64,000 nucleotides of DNA from Pseudomonas anuradhapurensis. Its GTDB lineage: Bacteria > Pseudomonadota > Gammaproteobacteria > Pseudomonadales > Pseudomonadaceae. Both the position numbers and the translations under genes were made by a program. Positions 1 through 11,387 of the stretch are shown in pieces (the stretch's first letter is position 1; the number at the start of each line of letters is the position of its first letter). Below the pieces are notes generated by a model. It saw only the letters and a program-made list of their open reading frames with translations, did not search any database and was not told the DNA's origin. The DNA lies in assembly GCF_014269225.2 (NCBI RefSeq), contig NZ_CP077097.1, positions 3,483,001-3,547,000 of the forward strand, in the 5' to 3' direction.

Positions 1-2402
1 GCACGGGCTGGGTCCAGGCCATGCAGGAATGGCGCGCGCAGCCGCAGCGGCACTTCGAATACTTCACCTCGCAGGCGCTGCTGGGCATCCGCGAGCTGCA
101 CGCCGCCACTGCCGCCGCGCAGGGTGCCGAGGACGCACGGCGCGAGGCGCGAGAGGTCGAGCAGTGGAACCACAGCCCGCTGGCCGGCAAGGCGCCTCTG
201 CCGGCGGTGGACATCGACGCAAGGAGCGAACGCAACATCGCGCGCAAACAGCAGGAAGCCCGCGAGCGCCTGGAAGAGCGTTACGACGAAAGCGCCCGCG
301 CCGCGTTCCAGGCCGATTACGATCGCGAGCTGAAGAACTGGCAGTCGATGATCGACCAGGTCGGTGATCTGTATGCACGGCACTACGCTGCGCGCGCGTT
401 TCAACAAATCGGTTACTTCGACTATGACGCGGCAGATCCTGTATCGGTCGAGTATTTCATCCAGATGATGGCGGCCTGCCTGGCCGGTGGCCCCAGCGAG
501 ACCCTGCCCCAGGACGATCAGCCGCTCGGAAGCACCCAGCATATCTGGCAGCAGCTGCTGGAAGACGAGCAGAGCCTGCTGTACCAGGCCCTGCTGGCCA
601 AGCACCAGGGGCTGATGCAGCAAGTGGTCGCGGCGCTGTCCGGGGACGACTTCGGCAAGGTGCACGACATCATCAAGGGCATCGCCGGGACTGGCGACGG
701 CCAGCTGTTGATGATCAAGCCGATACAGGATGCCGTCGGCCAGCTGCTGGGCGCGACCAACAGTGCGGGGAACGCACTCAGCCAGCACCTCAGTGAGCGG
801 GCCAAGAGACTGATCGGCCACGTGCACCGCTCGGCGTTGGCACTGTTCGCCGGGCAGCAGGTGACCCCGTTCCGGCTCTCGCTGACCCTGGGTGAATACA
901 TGAGCCTGCTCGACGAGGCTGTGCAGGCACGTACCGATGCGTTCTTGCAGCAGATCGACCAGCAGTTCCGCGATCCCCTGGGCCGCAAGGTGCGGGCCAT
1001 GGTGCTGAGCGGGGCGATCAATATTGCCGCGCCGGGCAATCGCAACCGGATGATTGAGGTGGTGCTGTGGACGTTCGAAAGCGCCGAGACGCTGCAGGCG
1101 CGGCTGGCGCAGTTACGCGAAGGGGCAGCCGATGGGGTCGGAGCGCTGGTACGGAATATCGCGATAGGTGCGGGTACGCTGCATACCCAGGTCACGGAGG
1201 GGTTGATGATCAGTTCACAGGCCGCGCAAAGCGTGGCCAGCGACGCCATGCGCAGCCTGCGCGATGCCGCCGCCAATGGCGGCAGCGTCGGCTTGCTGTT
1301 TGCCCTGGGCAGCCTGTGGTTTCACCAGGACAGCCTGGGCAGGAACTATCGGGCATTGCAGGAAACGCATCAGAACAACCCGGAAGCGCTGGCGGCGATC
1401 TGGTCTTCGTCGCTTGGGTTGCTGGGGGTTGGGGTTGAAGTGGCTGGGGGTGTCGTCGCGGTAGTACGCCCAAAGATACCGTGGCCCGGGACGGTAACTG
1501 AGGCAACACTGGGAAAGAACCTGGCCAGGTATGGCGGTGCCATTACCGCGCTCGCGGGTGTCATGGATGCAGCGCAGTATGTGAATGCGCTCCTCCGGAC
1601 TAACAGCCAAGGGGACAGGGCTTCAACTAGGGGGTACCTGTTCGCGGCCGGGACAGCCACAACTTCCGCTGTCTTTGGCATTTACGCTGCGCTATTCGCC
1701 AACACACTGCTCGGCCCCTTAGGCATTGCGTTGATCCTTGGTTTGGCAGCCTACACGCTGGCAACGAGTGCAAAAAACCAAGAATCTTCACCATTAGAAT
1801 TATGGTCGCGGCACAGTAGATGGGGAACCCCAGAGGTCCATCGACGCTGGATAAACCCGCAAGATCTGGATACGTCAATCGGCGCACTGAACGCGGCGAT
1901 CTTGGGTGTACAGGCACATGCATCAATTGATAATAGATTTCAATCATCTCACGATGGGCAAATGCCAGGCCAAATAGGAGCCTTTATCGGCGATGGCGTT
2001 GCCGTCCCGGCAGGCTATTATCTCGCCTTACACATAAGCCTGCCAAATTTCAGCACCGAATATGCACAGTACAAATGGCACCTGACCGTGTACCAAATCG
2101 GGGTCAATCGACTTCCATTCCATCTTTACGGCAACAGTTTATCGCCAGAAAAGATCGAATATGCCCCTAAAGAAACAGTAGATGTATTTGCGGACGCTGA
2201 GAGCGTCAGCGACTGCATATACTACCAAACCACCAATAAAACCCTGCACATCAACTGCCAAATCCCGCTACTGGAAAATCACAGCGCCAACGCTATTGAG
2301 CTGACACTCACTTACTGGCCCAACAAGAATGAGCAGTCATTTAATGCAAAAGTAATAATGAGAGAAAACCGACTATCGACCTTCAAGAGTCTATTCCAAT
2401 GA
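1..2402 (+). CDS. VasX/BTH_I2691-like type VI secretion effector, 5'-truncated by the window edge
   Basis: The frame is open from position 3, upstream of the first ATG at 21, so the gene begins outside the window; 793 residues are visible from that ATG. Residues 1-400 are hydrophilic and helical, with a Glu/Arg-rich stretch near 35-105. Hydrophobic segments follow at about 421-434, 464-482, 504-524 and 540-583, then a soluble C-terminal domain at 590-793. A long soluble N-terminus, a membrane-active middle and a variable tail is the layout of VasX/BTH_I2691-family type VI effectors, proposed to permeabilise target membranes. The last third is clearly more AT-rich than the start, as is common in polymorphic toxin tails. 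The stop overlaps the start of the next gene. The family call rests on general resemblance, and no secretion-system genes are visible here. Confidence 0.6.
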   Translation, partial: TGWVQAMQEWRAQPQRHFEYFTSQALLGIRELHAATAAAQGAEDARREAREVEQWNHSPLAGKAPLPAVDIDARSERNIARKQQEARERLEERYDESARAAFQADYDRELKNWQSMIDQVGDLYARHYAARAFQQIGYFDYDAADPVSVEYFIQMMAACLAGGPSETLPQDDQPLGSTQHIWQQLLEDEQSLLYQALLAKHQGLMQQVVAALSGDDFGKVHDIIKGIAGTGDGQLLMIKPIQDAVGQLLGATNSAGNALSQHLSERAKRLIGHVHRSALALFAGQQVTPFRLSLTLGEYMSLLDEAVQARTDAFLQQIDQQFRDPLGRKVRAMVLSGAINIAAPGNRNRMIEVVLWTFESAETLQARLAQLREGAADGVGALVRNIAIGAGTLHTQVTEGLMISSQAAQSVASDAMRSLRDAAANGGSVGLLFALGSLWFHQDSLGRNYRALQETHQNNPEALAAIWSSSLGLLGVGVEVAGGVVAVVRPKIPWPGTVTEATLGKNLARYGGAITALAGVMDAAQYVNALLRTNSQGDRASTRGYLFAAGTATTSAVFGIYAALFANTLLGPLGIALILGLAAYTLATSAKNQESSPLELWSRHSRWGTPEVHRRWINPQDLDTSIGALNAAILGVQAHASIDNRFQSSHDGQMPGQIGAFIGDGVAVPAGYYLALHISLPNFSTEYAQYKWHLTVYQIGVNRLPFHLYGNSLSPEKIEYAPKETVDVFADAESVSDCIYYQTTNKTLHINCQIPLLENHSANAIELTLTYWPNKNEQSFNAKVIMRENRLSTFKSLFQ

Positions 2403-3169
2403 AGCGCCCGCTCCTTAATCCGCCATGCACAGGCTGGATAGAAGATCTACCCCACCCTGACACCCCCATCACTAGCGAAGCTAGCTTGGGTGATAAAAGC
2501 CCAAATCACCAAGATTTTATTTACCTTGAATTATCTAGAACGCTTGGCTGGGCCAGAGAAATAATAGCTCTCTTCTCACTACCAACGATCGCCTTCGCCT
2601 TGCTTACACCCTACTTAATAAAAGACAGTTTCGAATATCGAGATTTTGAATTTGCATTCATTGGCATATTATTTCTCGCCTGCGAGATATGGGCATCCGC
2701 AGTTTTCCTTCGCGTAAGTATATCTCCCCCCCGAGACGAACCGCTTCGCTTTAACCGAGCACGAAAGAAGATCTACGCATATAACTTCAGGCACTGCTGG
2801 TGGAATCCTTTCGCGACCTGGAAAGTACAGACCGTTTCCTACGACTGGCCCCAGGTCCGCGCCGAACGCTGGTCACAAACCGGCGCTCTGCCAAGCGGCG
2901 GAGTTATTTACAAATCGGGTGTCATGCTGTCCATCGTCGCACCGGGTACGAACAACGTCATCGACCGGTTTCGCCTGAGTACGATGGGAGCTGACCAACA
3001 TGCCTGGGCCTATATCTGCACTTACATGCAACAAGGCCCTTCAGCCCTGCCGCCCCCCGGCGAACCGAAGGACCATGACGATGTGCTCTGGTGTGAATTC
3101 GCCCTGCGCCTGGCGCCTAGGGTCGTGTGGCCAGCAGAAATGGATCTGGAGTCGAGAACAGCGCCCTGA
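2399..3169 (+). CDS. DUF6708-like membrane protein, probable effector-associated immunity protein
   Basis: A 256-residue protein whose ATG overlaps the stop of the preceding effector gene (ATGA), implying co-translation. Two hydrophobic segments at about residues 54-75 and 84-106 predict a membrane hairpin. They are followed by a basic/aromatic soluble part with an RFNRARKKIYAYNF-type stretch typical of DUF6708 proteins, which often sit beside type VI effectors. A membrane-anchored product directly downstream of a membrane-acting toxin fits an immunity or accessory role, but this is inferred from position and no activity is established. The first half is AT-rich compared with the kdp genes next door, suggesting it was acquired together with the effector tail. 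It converges on kdpE. Confidence 0.6.
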   Translation: MKRPLLNPPCTGWIEDLPHPDTPITSEASLGDKSPNHQDFIYLELSRTLGWAREIIALFSLPTIAFALLTPYLIKDSFEYRDFEFAFIGILFLACEIWASAVFLRVSISPPRDEPLRFNRARKKIYAYNFRHCWWNPFATWKVQTVSYDWPQVRAERWSQTGALPSGGVIYKSGVMLSIVAPGTNNVIDRFRLSTMGADQHAWAYICTYMQQGPSALPPPGEPKDHDDVLWCEFALRLAPRVVWPAEMDLESRTAP

Positions 3170-3246
3170 ACCAAGGGGTTGCAGCTTGCCGGATGGGGCC
3201 GGGACAGGCAGCACAGGACAACCACTATCACCCGCTTTTCCCACGG

Positions 3247-3942
3247 TCAGGCGGTTGGCGCTACCAACCTGTACCCGACCCCCGCCTCGGTGATGATGAA
3301 CCGTGGCGCGGTGGGGTCATCGCCCAGCTTCTGGCGCAAATGCCCCACCACGATCCGCAGGTAATGGGTGTCATCCACATGGGTCGGCCCCCATATGTCC
3401 TTGAGCAGCTGCTGCTGGGTAATTACCCGCCCCGGATGCCCGGCCAGTTGCGCCAGCAGTGCATATTCCTTGCGCGTCAATGCCACCTCTACCCCGTCCA
3501 GGGTCACCCGGCGAAAGGCGAAGTCCACGGTCAGCGGCCCGAAGCTGGCGGCGATTTCCGAGCCGCCGGCCTGTGGCACCTGGCGCAGCAAGGCACGCAC
3601 CCGGGCGAGGAATTCCTGAATACCAAACGGCTTGGTCACATAGTCATTGGCGCCGCCATCCAGCGCATCGACCTTCTGCACTTCACTGGCGCGCACCGAC
3701 AACACCAGCACCGGCACCGCACTCCACTCCCGCAGTTCACGCAGCACTTGCTGGCCGTCCATGTCCGGCAACCCGAGGTCGAGCACCACCAGGTCAGGTT
3801 TGCCCAGCGCCGCCTGGGCCAGCCCTTCGCTGCCGGTCGCAGCCTCGAGCACCTTGTAGCCTTGCGAAGCCAGGCTGATGCGCAGGAACTTGCGGATCTG
3901 CGGTTCATCGTCGATGACCAGGAGGGTAGCGGACTGACTCAT
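3247..3942 (-). CDS. kdpE: KdpE, response regulator of the K+ transport operon
   Basis: A 231-residue OmpR-type response regulator. The receiver (about 1-120) has the acidic pair D11/D12, the phosphoacceptor D55 in VVLDLGLPD, and K104 in VTKPFG. The C-terminal winged-helix domain (about 130-228) carries the LTRKEYALLAQL and GVGYRL landmarks of the OmpR family. In the Kdp system KdpD phosphorylates KdpE under K+ limitation or osmotic stress, and KdpE~P activates the kdp promoter. The start overlaps the kdpD stop by 4 bp (ATGA), so the two are translationally coupled. This is the last gene of the operon, and 77 bp separate its end from the convergent upstream gene. Confidence 0.96.
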   Translation of the reverse strand: MSQSATLLVIDDEPQIRKFLRISLASQGYKVLEAATGSEGLAQAALGKPDLVVLDLGLPDMDGQQVLRELREWSAVPVLVLSVRASEVQKVDALDGGANDYVTKPFGIQEFLARVRALLRQVPQAGGSEIAASFGPLTVDFAFRRVTLDGVEVALTRKEYALLAQLAGHPGRVITQQQLLKDIWGPTHVDDTHYLRIVVGHLRQKLGDDPTAPRFIITEAGVGYRLVAPTA

Positions 3943-6593
3943 GGGGCTTCGCTTTCGGCTTCAGGTTGAGGGGGCAGCGGCAAGCATAAAGTGATGCAGG
4001 TGCCCTGGCCATCGATGCCTTCGCCAACCTGGATCTGGCCACCATGCGCGCCGATCATGCCCTGGCAGATGGCCAGGCCCAGGCCGGTGCCCTGCCCGCC
4101 ACGGTCGCCGCGGGCCGCGGTATAGAACATGTCGAAGATCTTGTCGCGGTCGGCTACCGGAATGCCCGGGCCCTGGTCGCTGACGGCGAAGCATAACTGG
4201 GCGTCCCGCACCGACACCTGCAGTTCCAGGCGGCCATTGGCGGGCGAGAAGCGCGCGGCATTTTCCAGCACGTTGACCAGTGCCTGCTCGATCAACGCCG
4301 CATGCACGAACAGCAACGGCAACTCGGCCGGCACATCGGTGTGCACGCGCAGCGGTGCCAGTACCACACGCAGGCGGTTGAGCGCGCTGCCGACGATATC
4401 GGCCGGGGCCACCCAGTCGCGGGCCAGCTTGAGGCCGCCATGGCCCAGGCGGGTCATGTCCAGCAGGTTCTGGATATAGCGGTCGAGGCGTTCCGCTTCA
4501 TTGCGCGTGCCTTCCAGCAGTTCGCGACGGTCTGCGAGCGGAATCGCCTCGCCCAGCGCCAGCAGGCTGTCGATGCTGCCGCGCATGGCCGTCAACGGGG
4601 TACGCAGGTCGTGCGACACCGAGGCGAGCAAGGCGCTGCGCAGTTGCTCGGTTTCGCCATGCAGGCGTGCGGCCTCCAGCTGTTCGGCCAGGCGCGCGCG
4701 GGCCAGGGCCTGGGCCAGCGGCTGGCCAAGGGCAGTCAACAGGCGCCGGCGCGGGTCGCTGAGCGGCTGGCCGGAACGTGAGCGCACGCCGAGCAAGGCC
4801 AGGGGCTGTTCATCCACCGCCAGCGGCCACCACCACCAGCGGCCATTGGGCAGGGTATCACTGCCATGGCCGGCGGCCTGGCCATGCTGCCAGGCCCATT
4901 CGGCCGCAGCGCGTTCGTTGTCGCTGAAGGCATGGGCGATGCCAGTGGCTACCTGCAGCTGGCCTTCGGCATTGCGCTCCAGCAGGCATACCTGCGCATC
5001 CTGCCAGCCATCCAGATACTGCGCGGCAGCGTTGAGCACTGCCTGGCGGTCGGTGGCCACCGTCAGCCGGCGCGACAGGTCGAGCAGCTGGCTGGTCTGC
5101 GCCTGGGTCTCGCGCAGCGCCTGCAACTGGCGGCGCTGTCGCGCGGCCAGGTTGCCGGTGAGGGCGGCCATCAACAGGAAGAACAACAAGGTCAGCACGT
5201 CTTCTTCGCGCTGGATGGTGAATGAGAAGTTGGGCGGAATGAACAGGAAGTCGTAAGTCAGGAACGACAGCGCGGCACAGGCCAGGGCAGGCCCCAGGCT
5301 GCTGCGCACCGCCACCAGCAACACCGCGGCGAGGAATACCAGCGAGATATTGGGCAGCGCCAGCACGCTCGACACCGCCCAGGCCAGGCCCGCTGCCAGG
5401 ACGGTCGCCAGCGATGCCAGCAGGTAATGGCGCCACACCCACACCTGCCGCACCGCCAGACGCGGCGCCTGCGGCTGCAGGTCACGGTCGAGCACGTTGA
5501 TTTCCAGGCCGTGGCTTTCGCGCAGCAGGCGCGCGGCCACACCGGCACCGAACAGGCGTCGGCGCAGGCGGTTGCGCGACTGCCCGACCAGTACCAGGCT
5601 GGCGCGCCGCTCGGCGGCATGCTGGATCAATGTGCCCGCCACTTCGCCGGCGCGCAACAGCACCACTTCCCCACCCAGGCGCTCGGCCAGTTGCTGGGCC
5701 GCCAGCAGGCGCTGGCGGGCGGTTTCGTCGCGCAGGCGGCCGTTGTCCACGTGCACCAGGCTCCACGGCAGGTGGCGGCGTTGCGCCACCCGGCTGGCAT
5801 GGCGCACCAGGCGTTCGGCCTGGTCGTCACCATCCACCCCCACCAGCAGGCGCCCGCGCAGCGCCGGAGCCTCCTGCCCGCGCTGGCGATAGCCGTGCGC
5901 CAGGTCGGCATCCACCTGCGCAGCGGCAGTCTGCATGGCCAGCTCACGCAAGGCGGTGAGGTTGGTTTGCGAAAAGAACGCGTCGATGGCGGCGCGTGCC
6001 TGCTCGGGCACGTACACCTTGCCTTCGCGCAGGCGCTCGAGCAATTCACGCGGTGGCAGGTCGATCAGCACCAGTTCGAAGGCTTCCTGCAGCACCCAGT
6101 CCGGCAGGGTCTCGCGCACTTGCACGCCGGTGATGTCGCGGACCTTGTCGTTGAGGCTTTCCAGGTGCTGGACGTTGACCGTGGTGTATACGTTCATGCC
6201 GGCGGCCAGCAGCTCCTGAACGTCTTGCCAGCGCTTGGCGTGGCGACTGCCGGGCGCATTGGTGTGCGCGAGTTCGTCGACCAGCACCAATGCTGGCGCG
6301 GCCTTCAGCAGGCCATCGAGGTCCATTTCCTCGAGGGTGACGCCACGGTACTGGCTGCGCAGCAGCGGCTGCTGCTGCAGGCCGCCGAGCAGCGCCTCGG
6401 TTTCGGCGCGGCCATGGGTTTCGACCACCCCGGCCACTACCTGCACGCCCTGGCGTTGCTGGGCGTGGGCGGCCTGGAGCATGGCGAAGGTCTTGCCGAC
6501 GCCGGGGGCGGCGCCGAGGAACACCTTCAGCCGGCCCCGGCCGGTTTGTGGGAGGGTAGCCAACAGCGCGTCTGCGCGGGTGGAGTCACTCAT
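3939..6593 (-). CDS. kdpD: KdpD, K+/osmotic-stress sensor histidine kinase
   Basis: An 884-residue membrane histidine kinase, normal for KdpD. An N-terminal KdpD domain (about 20-230) has a Walker A-like GAAPGVGKT at 27-35 and a DELAHTN motif near 106. A universal-stress-protein-like domain spans about 247-370. Four transmembrane segments follow at about 390-480, then a GAF-like region (500-630), the dimerisation helix with phosphorylatable H661 in SVSHDLRTP, and an ATPase domain ending with GTGLGLAIC. It senses K+ limitation and controls phosphorylation of KdpE. It is separated from kdpC by a 156-bp gap containing a 76-bp palindrome, unusual in an otherwise tightly packed operon, so kdpDE expression may be uncoupled from that of kdpFABC. 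Confidence 0.96.
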   Translation of the reverse strand: MSDSTRADALLATLPQTGRGRLKVFLGAAPGVGKTFAMLQAAHAQQRQGVQVVAGVVETHGRAETEALLGGLQQQPLLRSQYRGVTLEEMDLDGLLKAAPALVLVDELAHTNAPGSRHAKRWQDVQELLAAGMNVYTTVNVQHLESLNDKVRDITGVQVRETLPDWVLQEAFELVLIDLPPRELLERLREGKVYVPEQARAAIDAFFSQTNLTALRELAMQTAAAQVDADLAHGYRQRGQEAPALRGRLLVGVDGDDQAERLVRHASRVAQRRHLPWSLVHVDNGRLRDETARQRLLAAQQLAERLGGEVVLLRAGEVAGTLIQHAAERRASLVLVGQSRNRLRRRLFGAGVAARLLRESHGLEINVLDRDLQPQAPRLAVRQVWVWRHYLLASLATVLAAGLAWAVSSVLALPNISLVFLAAVLLVAVRSSLGPALACAALSFLTYDFLFIPPNFSFTIQREEDVLTLLFFLLMAALTGNLAARQRRQLQALRETQAQTSQLLDLSRRLTVATDRQAVLNAAAQYLDGWQDAQVCLLERNAEGQLQVATGIAHAFSDNERAAAEWAWQHGQAAGHGSDTLPNGRWWWWPLAVDEQPLALLGVRSRSGQPLSDPRRRLLTALGQPLAQALARARLAEQLEAARLHGETEQLRSALLASVSHDLRTPLTAMRGSIDSLLALGEAIPLADRRELLEGTRNEAERLDRYIQNLLDMTRLGHGGLKLARDWVAPADIVGSALNRLRVVLAPLRVHTDVPAELPLLFVHAALIEQALVNVLENAARFSPANGRLELQVSVRDAQLCFAVSDQGPGIPVADRDKIFDMFYTAARGDRGGQGTGLGLAICQGMIGAHGGQIQVGEGIDGQGTCITLCLPLPPQPEAESEAP

Positions 6594-6646
6594 CTTTCAT
6601 CCTTTGCTATTTCCAGCAAGCAGCAAATTCAGGGACAAACACCGTA

Positions 6647-6722
6647 CCTGTGGGAGCGGGTTCACCCGCGAATACGATGGTGGCGCCACTATCGCATTCG
6701 CGGGTGAACCCGCTCCCACAGG
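6647..6722. repeat. REP-like inverted repeat between kdpC and kdpD
   Basis: Two complementary 27-nt arms (6647-6673 and 6696-6722), each starting or ending in CCTGTGGGAGCGGG, surround a 22-nt spacer. The same CTGTGGGAGCGGG core occurs at 24464-24560, 31813-31905 and 33633-33743 in this window, so it belongs to a dispersed family. In RNA it would form a strong hairpin inside the kdp transcript. Confidence 0.9.
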
Positions 6723-6749
6723 GTCCCTGCTAGCCCCTCAAGTCATCTA

Positions 6750-7301
6750 TCAATGGCTGAGGTTGTCCAAGGCCTGGTTCAAGGCCAGCACATTGACCAC
6801 CGGCGGGCCGATCAATGGGTGGAGGGTGGCCTCTTCGAGCAAGCCTTGCAAGCGTTCTACCGGCAGTTGCCGCGCCGCCGCCACCCGTGGGATCTGGTAG
6901 GCCACGGCCTCCGGTGGCAGGTGCGGGTCGAGGCCACTGCCCGACGTGGTCAGCAGTGCCAGAGGCACCGCCCCCTGCTGCGCCTGATACTGCGCTGCCG
7001 CATCACCCTTGACCCGCTCGGCGAGCGCCGGGTTGCTCGGCGACAGGTTGCTTGCACTGCTGGCCACGGTGGCGAAGGCACCCGCCGAAGGGCGCGAATG
7101 GAACCAGCCATCACCCTGGAAATCCTGGGCGATCAGCGCCGAACCGCGCACCTGGCCCTGGTCATCACGCACCAGGCTGCCGTTGGCCTGGCTGGGGAAT
7201 GCCAGCTGGGCAATCCCGGTCACCGCCAGCGGATACAGCGCGCCAGTCACCAAGGTCATCAACAAGGCCAGGCTCAACGCCGGGCGGACATAAGCATTCA
7301 T
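6750..7301 (-). CDS. kdpC: KdpC, K+-transporting ATPase subunit C
   Basis: A 183-residue inner-membrane protein of the KdpFABC complex. It has one N-terminal transmembrane segment (about residues 8-30, [22 protein letters not shown]) and a periplasmic domain. KdpC stabilises the complex and promotes K+ occlusion and catalysis by KdpB. The ATG at 7301 is chosen because it has a GGAGG ribosome site just upstream and starts [10 protein letters not shown], as expected for the family; a longer frame from 7331 overlaps kdpB. It lies 10 bp after kdpB. The motif [21 protein letters not shown] near the C-terminus is well conserved among KdpC proteins. Confidence 0.95.
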   Translation of the reverse strand: MNAYVRPALSLALLMTLVTGALYPLAVTGIAQLAFPSQANGSLVRDDQGQVRGSALIAQDFQGDGWFHSRPSAGAFATVASSASNLSPSNPALAERVKGDAAAQYQAQQGAVPLALLTTSGSGLDPHLPPEAVAYQIPRVAAARQLPVERLQGLLEEATLHPLIGPPVVNVLALNQALDNLSH

Positions 7302-7311
7302 GGCGGCCTCC

Positions 7312-9366
<2,055 letters not shown>

Positions 9367-9375
9367 GGTCGATCC

Positions 9376-11070
9376 TCAAAAACCCAGGCTCAAGTGTTCG
9401 GCGATTGGCCCAAGGGCCAGGGCCGGCAGGAAGGTCAAGCCGCCGACCAGCAGGATGGTCACCAGCAGCAGGCCGGTGAACAGCGGGCCATGGGTGGGGA
9501 AGCTGTTCAGCCCCTGGGGCGCGCTTTTCTTCGCCGCCAGGCTGCCGGCCAGGGCCAGCACCGGCAGGATGTAGCCAAAGCGGCCGATGAGCATGGCCAG
9601 GCCGATCATCAGGTTGTGGAACACCGTGCCGGCGCCGAAGCCGGCAAAGGCCGAGCCGTTGTTGGCGGCACCCGAGGTGTAGGCGTACAGCAACTGGCTG
9701 AAACCATGCGCACCGGGGTTGCTCACCGCAGCCGCCGGGCCAGGCAGGCTGGCGGCGATGGCACCGAGTACCAGCACGCCGACCGGCATCACCAGCAGGG
9801 TCGCCACCAGCAGTTGTACCTCGCGGGCTTGCAGCTTCTTGCCCAGGTATTCCGGGGTGCGGCCAATCATCAGCCCCGCCAGGAACACCGCGATCAACAC
9901 GAACAGCAGCATGCCGTACAGCCCAGCACCGACACCGCCGAAGATCACCTCGCCGACCATCATGTTGACCATCGCCACCATCCCGGTGAGGGGATTGAGG
10001 CTGTCGTGCATGGCATTGACCGAACCGTTGGAGGCCGCTGTGGTAGTCACCGTCCATAGCACCGAGCCGGTGGTGCCGAAGCGGCTTTCCTTACCTTCCA
10101 TGGGCGCGCTGTGCTGGACCTGCGCGCTGTCCAGGGCCGGGTTGGGCTGGTGCTCGGACCACAACGCCGTGCTACCGCCGATCAGGAACAGGGCCAGCAT
10201 GCAGGCGAGGATGGCGCGGCTCTGGCGCAAGTCCTTCACGTAGTGGCCGAAGGTGAACACCAGCGCCGCCGGAATGAGGATGATCGATGCCACCTCGAAC
10301 AGGTTGCTCCAGGCCGTGGGGTTCTCGAACGGGTGCGCCGAGTTGACACCGAAGAAGCCACCGCCGTTGGTCCCCAGCTGCTTGATGGCGATCTGGCTGG
10401 CGGCCGGGCCCAGCGGGATGGTCTGTTCGCTGCCTTGCAGGGTGACGGCGTGGGCGTAATCGGCCAGGGTCTGCGGCACGCCCTGCCACACCAGCAGCAG
10501 TGCCAACAGCAGGCACAGCGGCAGTAGGCCATAGAGGGTGGCACGGGTCATGTCGACCCAGAAGTTGCCCAGCGTCGTCGCGCTGCGCCGGGCGATGCCA
10601 CGGCACAGGGCGACCAGCACGGCCAGGCCGGTGGCGGCGCTGACGAAGTTCTGCACGGTCAGGCCGAGCATCTGGCTCAGGTAGCTGACCGACGCCTCAC
10701 CGCTGTAGGCCTGCCAGTTGGTGTTGGTGACGAAGCTGACGGCGGTGTTGAACGCCAGCGACCATTCCTGGCCGGGCAGGTGCTGCGGGTTGAGTGGCAG
10801 GTAGCCCTGCAGCAGCAACACGGTGAACAGCAGCAGGAACCCGACCAGGTTGAAGGCCAGCAGGGCAAGGCTGTACTGCCGCCAGTTCTGTTCCTGGCTG
10901 CTGCGCACACCCGCCAGCCGGTAGCAGGCTTGCTCGACCGGGCCGAGCACAGGCGACAGCCAGGTACGCTGGCCTTCCATGACCTTGTAGTAGAACCGAC
11001 CGAGCCAGGGTGCCGGTAGCAGCACGATGGCGAAAAAAGCCAGGAGCAAGGCGAAATCGTAACTGTGCAT
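9376..11070 (-). CDS. kdpA: KdpA, K+-binding and translocating subunit
   Basis: A 564-residue polytopic membrane protein of the K+ channel/transporter superfamily, with about ten hydrophobic segments and the repeated selectivity-filter-like loops, including [18 protein letters not shown] near the middle and [15 protein letters not shown] near residue 110. KdpA binds K+ with very high affinity and passes it to KdpB through an internal tunnel. It follows kdpF after only 9 bp. The length equals that of well-studied KdpA proteins and no interruption is seen. Confidence 0.97.
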   Translation of the reverse strand: MHSYDFALLLAFFAIVLLPAPWLGRFYYKVMEGQRTWLSPVLGPVEQACYRLAGVRSSQEQNWRQYSLALLAFNLVGFLLLFTVLLLQGYLPLNPQHLPGQEWSLAFNTAVSFVTNTNWQAYSGEASVSYLSQMLGLTVQNFVSAATGLAVLVALCRGIARRSATTLGNFWVDMTRATLYGLLPLCLLLALLLVWQGVPQTLADYAHAVTLQGSEQTIPLGPAASQIAIKQLGTNGGGFFGVNSAHPFENPTAWSNLFEVASIILIPAALVFTFGHYVKDLRQSRAILACMLALFLIGGSTALWSEHQPNPALDSAQVQHSAPMEGKESRFGTTGSVLWTVTTTAASNGSVNAMHDSLNPLTGMVAMVNMMVGEVIFGGVGAGLYGMLLFVLIAVFLAGLMIGRTPEYLGKKLQAREVQLLVATLLVMPVGVLVLGAIAASLPGPAAAVSNPGAHGFSQLLYAYTSGAANNGSAFAGFGAGTVFHNLMIGLAMLIGRFGYILPVLALAGSLAAKKSAPQGLNSFPTHGPLFTGLLLVTILLVGGLTFLPALALGPIAEHLSLGF

Positions 11071-11079
11071 GGCCGCTCC

Positions 11080-11169
11080 CTAGCTGCGATCGGCGCGCAG
11101 CAGCGCCACCAGCAGATAAAACGCCAATGCCACTGCCAGCAGCAGTGACAGCCCGTCGAGCACGTTCAT
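11080..11169 (-). CDS. kdpF: KdpF, small membrane subunit
   Basis: A 29-residue ORF reading MNVLDGLSLLLAVALAFYLL and then VALLRADRS before a TAG stop, essentially one transmembrane helix. KdpF is a lipid-like stabiliser of the KdpABC complex and is normally the first gene of the operon, exactly where this ORF lies (9 bp before kdpA). A GGGGAGAACC ribosome site precedes the ATG. It is too short for ordinary gene finders, but position, length and hydrophobicity all agree. Confidence 0.92.
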   Translation of the reverse strand: MNVLDGLSLLLAVALAFYLLVALLRADRS

Positions 11170-11263
11170 GTGTGGTTCTCCCCGTGTTGCGGCTTGGGCC
11201 GCTTTGGGGGAATTGTCCGAGGGAGGGGCGTAAAGGGGCGAGATCGAGGGGCCGCGATCAGGA

Positions 11264-11280
11264 TAAAGAATGCGTAAAGA
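11264..11280 (-). promoter_or_regulatory. Candidate KdpE-binding direct repeat upstream of kdpF
   Basis: Read on the minus strand the site is TTTACG-N5-TTTATC, two T-rich hexamers on an 11-bp repeat. The E. coli KdpE operator as I recall it has the same geometry (TTTATA-N5-TTTACA). It lies about 95 bp upstream of the kdpF start. The match is by eye and the promoter itself was not resolved. Confidence 0.35.
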
Positions 11281-11315
11281 TCAAGTCATGTGTTGCCTGC
11301 ACCGACCTGATTTTG

Positions 11316-11360
11316 TAGGAGCGGATTTATCCGCGATGCGCCGCGCGGGCGGCGCTCCAT
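11316..11360. repeat. Single REP-like palindrome (TGTAGGAGCGG type)
   Basis: The sequence TGTAGGAGCGGATTTATCCG is followed by GCGCCGCGCGGGCGGCGC, which can fold into two hairpins. It lies between the kdp promoter region and the end of the downstream permease gene. Related units occur at 26562-26698 and 46869-46912. Confidence 0.65.
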
Positions 11361-11387
11361 ACGGGCGACAAACACCTCAAGGGCGAA

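Noticed and set aside
6647..6722. Dispersed palindromes considered as a CRISPR array
   Set aside because: There are only paired arms at separate loci, with no regular repeat-spacer array and no cas genes.
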